Shown here piece by piece: positions 5,125 through 6,949 of a DNA stretch of 6,949 bases. Source of the DNA: Solirubrobacterales bacterium (lineage in GTDB: Bacteria; Actinomycetota; Thermoleophilia; Solirubrobacterales; Solirubrobacteraceae); contig QHBV01000221.1 in the NCBI GenBank assembly GCA_003244035.1, forward strand, positions 1-6,949, in the 5' to 3' direction. The notes beneath the pieces were generated by a model. The model did no database searches. It was given only the letters and a program-made list of their open reading frames with translations, and had not been told where the DNA came from. Numbering within the stretch: position 1 is the first letter of the stretch; every line of letters begins with the position of its first letter. A program made the position numbers and the translations under genes.

Positions 5125-6342
5125 ATGGAGCGTCTGCTCAAGCCCGCCGGCGCTGTTGTGCTGCTGCTCGCGCTATCGGTCGGGTTGTCCTCGTGCGGGG
5201 GCGGATCAGCGGCCTTCGTGCGGTCGAAAAAGGCTGGGCAGGCATCCAGCTCCCTGCAACCGCCCGGGTGCACGACCGCTGTGTCCATCGGCCCGGCACT
5301 CGATCGCGTTCGGATCAGGATGGTCCACCTTCCCGGTGAACCGTTCGGGATCGTGACCACGCGTGACGGGCGCTGGTCGTTCCTTTCGCTCGGCAACCGG
5401 ATCGCGGTGATGCGGGATGGCGGCGGGGTGCCGAGGCTCGTGCGCCTGATCGGCGTGCCGAGCGCGCCGCGGGCGGAGACCCTCAGCCACGACGGCCGAT
5501 ATCTGCTCCTGACCGACGGAGGCGGCCCGCTGGTGCTCAGCGTTGCCCGGGCCGAGCAGGGTGGTGCCAATCCGATCCTTGGAACCCTCTCGAGCCCGGG
5601 CGCGGATGCGGGGGCGATCGACGTGGTCACCTCGCCCGACGACGCGTACGCGTTCGTCACGCTCGAAGGGCGGGGAGTGATCGCGGTGTTCGACCTGCGC
5701 GCGGCGCTCGCGCGTGGGTTCCGCGGGGCGGGCTACGTGGGAGCCGTCTCGGTCGGTATCGCGCCGCTCGGCATCGCGATCTCACCCGACGGCCGCTGGT
5801 TGTACGCCGTCAGCGAGTTTGCGGCCGGACCAGTCAGGACGGGGCGAAGTCATGGCACGCTCAGCGTGATCGATGTGCGACGCGCCGAGACGCAGCCGTC
5901 CAGTGCCGTCGTCGACACGGCGGCAGCCGGCTGCAACACGGCTAGAGTTGCCGTCTCGCCTGATGGGCAGACCGTCTGGGCTACGGCGCGCCGGAGCAAC
6001 GCGGTGCTCGGGTACTCGACGGCCAAGCTGCTCCGCGATCCGCGCCACGCACTGGTGGCGGTGTCCCGCGTCGGCCAGCAACCGATCGGCCTGGGGTTCG
6101 TCGACGGCGGGCGCCGGATGATCGTGTTCGACTCCACACCATCCAGGGCGCCGGGGGCGAGGACTGGGCTGACGGTGGTCGACCCGGCCGCGGCGGCGGC
6201 CGGCCGGAGGGCCGTTCTCGGGACGCTCACGACCGGTCAGTACCCGCGCGAGGTCACACTCGCCCCCAGCGGCCAGGCGCTGCTGGTGACCAGGTTCACG
6301 TCCGGCGAGGGTGCGCTGGTGCGCACCGCCGACCTCCCCTGA
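5125..6342 (+). CDS. Beta-propeller lipoprotein (YncE/lactonase-like WD40 repeats)
   Basis: The 405-residue product has a lipoprotein signal: basic start (Arg3, Lys6), hydrophobic core (8-21) and lipobox LSSC with Cys24 followed by three glycines. Lipid attachment at Cys24 should tether it to the outer face of the cytoplasmic membrane. The mature part shows repeated blade motifs: SHDGRYLLL (from His122), SPDDAYAFVTLEGRG (from Ser170), SPDGRWLYAVSE (from Ser220), SPDGQTVWAT (from Ser278) and APSGQALLVTR (from Ala380). Between them are beta strands such as GTLSVIDV and AVLGYS. This pattern is typical of YVTN/lactonase-type propellers. Such proteins mostly bind partners or ligands, and I see no clear catalytic signature. 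ATG 5125 has no Shine-Dalgarno, yet the signal begins there cleanly. The next gene starts 33 bases after the stop. Confidence 0.82.
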   Translation: MERLLKPAGAVVLLLALSVGLSSCGGGSAAFVRSKKAGQASSSLQPPGCTTAVSIGPALDRVRIRMVHLPGEPFGIVTTRDGRWSFLSLGNRIAVMRDGGGVPRLVRLIGVPSAPRAETLSHDGRYLLLTDGGGPLVLSVARAEQGGANPILGTLSSPGADAGAIDVVTSPDDAYAFVTLEGRGVIAVFDLRAALARGFRGAGYVGAVSVGIAPLGIAISPDGRWLYAVSEFAAGPVRTGRSHGTLSVIDVRRAETQPSSAVVDTAAAGCNTARVAVSPDGQTVWATARRSNAVLGYSTAKLLRDPRHALVAVSRVGQQPIGLGFVDGGRRMIVFDSTPSRAPGARTGLTVVDPAAAAAGRRAVLGTLTTGQYPREVTLAPSGQALLVTRFTSGEGALVRTADLP

Positions 6343-6363
6343 AGGCTGCCGACGGCACCGGGA

Positions 6364-6369
6364 TATCAT
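6364..6369 (+). promoter_or_regulatory. -10 box TATCAT for leaderless transcription of the isochorismatase-like gene
   Basis: TATCAT fits TAnnnT closely and is followed by exactly six bases before GTG 6376, so transcription could begin at or beside the start codon. There is no Shine-Dalgarno in the short gap and no clear -35. TGCCG-A-CGGCA (6347-6357), an 11-bp dyad, lies just upstream in the region where a repressor could act. Confidence 0.5.
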
Positions 6370-6375
6370 CATCCG

Positions 6376-6933
6376 GTGGATTCCGAGCGGACGGCGCTGC
6401 TGCTCATGGATGTGCAGCCCGAGATCGTCGAGCGCGTCGGGGAGACGGGGTTGACTGCGCGGCTCGCCCCGGCGGCCGCCGCGGCCCGCGCCGCCGGGGT
6501 CCGCGTGATCTATGTCAAGATCGGCTTCCGGGAGGGGTATCCGGAGATCAGCCCGAGGAGCGCGACGTTCTCGCGGATCGCCGAGGGGGGCGGGTTCGTC
6601 GAGGGCGTCTCGAGCGAGGTGCACCCTGCACTCCGCCCAGAGCCTGGTGATGTCGTCGTGACCAAGCGGCGGGTGAGCGCGTTTGCGGGCAGCGATCTCG
6701 ACGTGGTTCTGCGGGCGGGCGGGATCGAGGCGCTCGTGCTCAGCGGCATCGCCACCAGCGGTGTCGTGCTCTCGACGCTGCGCCAGGCGGCCGACCTCGA
6801 CTTCTCACTGACGGTGCTGTCCGACGGGTGCGTCGACGGCGACCAGGAAGTCCATCGGGTGCTGTGCGAGAAGGTGTTCCCGCGCCAAGCGCAGGTCATG
6901 ACCGTGGCGGCGTGGGTCGATGCCCTCGCCTAG
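6376..6933 (+). CDS. Isochorismatase-like family protein lacking the catalytic cysteine
   Basis: The 185-residue product has the length and layout of the isochorismatase-like hydrolase fold. LLLMDVQPE carries the conserved Asp12, VVVTKRRVSAF carries Lys97, and SGIATSGVVLSTLRQAAD (123-140) is the block that normally carries the nucleophilic Cys after Gly-x-x-Thr-x-x. Here that position is Val130. The C-terminal LSDGCVDGDQEVHRVL and VFPRQAQV segments are also family-like. With Asp and Lys but no Cys, a normal amidase mechanism is not expected. Isochorismatases of the PhzD type act without a cysteine, so another reaction or a binding role remains possible. I recall related actinobacterial sequences with the same ATSGVVLST block. 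The product is cytoplasmic. GTG 6376 is the chosen start, set by the -10 spacing. The stop is 16 bases from the window end. Confidence 0.85.
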   Translation: MDSERTALLLMDVQPEIVERVGETGLTARLAPAAAAARAAGVRVIYVKIGFREGYPEISPRSATFSRIAEGGGFVEGVSSEVHPALRPEPGDVVVTKRRVSAFAGSDLDVVLRAGGIEALVLSGIATSGVVLSTLRQAADLDFSLTVLSDGCVDGDQEVHRVLCEKVFPRQAQVMTVAAWVDALA

Positions 6934-6949
6934 AGGCTTGATGTGGGTT

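Noticed and set aside
3981..5660. Very long minus-strand open frame (559 codons)
   Set aside because: It is antisense to the SGNH hydrolase and the lipoprotein, which have clear motifs. Its translation is Arg/Pro/Gly-rich with no recognisable domain, typical of a shadow frame in GC-rich DNA.

Overview
The window is GC-rich and densely coding, with strongly G/C-biased third codon positions. Its gene content (a CoxG-like SRPBCC protein, a DUF4383 membrane protein, a caa3-type CtaG, a multi-cysteine secreted SGNH hydrolase and start codons set just after -10 boxes) suggests an aerobic high-GC actinobacterium, possibly class Thermoleophilia (Solirubrobacterales-like). That placement is inference from style, not a database match. 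I see no rRNA, tRNA, mobile element or CRISPR array.

Layout, left to right. (1) A CoxG/SRPBCC gene on + (82-519) converges on a two-gene minus-strand unit. A perfect 11-bp GC hairpin (598-623) lies between them and probably ends transcription from both sides. (2) The minus unit is a DUF4383 four-helix membrane protein (1774-1316), then a membrane-anchored protein with a PsbP/Mog1-like extracytoplasmic domain (1233-646). (3) A divergent intergenic region (1775-2005) carries a promoter for each direction with a strong bulged hairpin between them. (4) On +, a hypothetical protein (2006-2770) joins a conserved-looking N-terminal domain (Cys-Pro-Met and Ala-Trp-Asp-Arg-Tyr motifs) to a Pro/Ala/Arg linker made of two perfect 42-bp repeats and a Trp-rich, helical C-terminus. 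A terminator-like hairpin overlaps its stop. (5) A possible 35-residue ORF (2838-2945) precedes caa3-type ctaG (2980-3882). The stop of ctaG overlaps the GTG start of a secreted SGNH/GDSL hydrolase (3879-4826). (6) A 298-bp gap (4827-5124) has no confident gene. (7) A beta-propeller lipoprotein (5125-6342) is followed after 33 bp by an isochorismatase-like protein (6376-6933) whose GTG sits six bases after a TATCAT box, as expected for a leaderless transcript.

The genes do not form one obvious pathway. CtaG (heme-copper oxidase assembly) and the CoxG-like protein (CO dehydrogenase accessory family) both touch aerobic respiration but are on opposite sides of the window. I see no convincing new multi-gene system. 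The items most worth a second look are the isochorismatase-like protein with Val in place of the catalytic Cys, the SGNH hydrolase lacking Asp at the usual position before its His, the two-module hypothetical protein with its recent linker duplication, the inter-promoter hairpin, and the small Cys-Cys ORF before ctaG.
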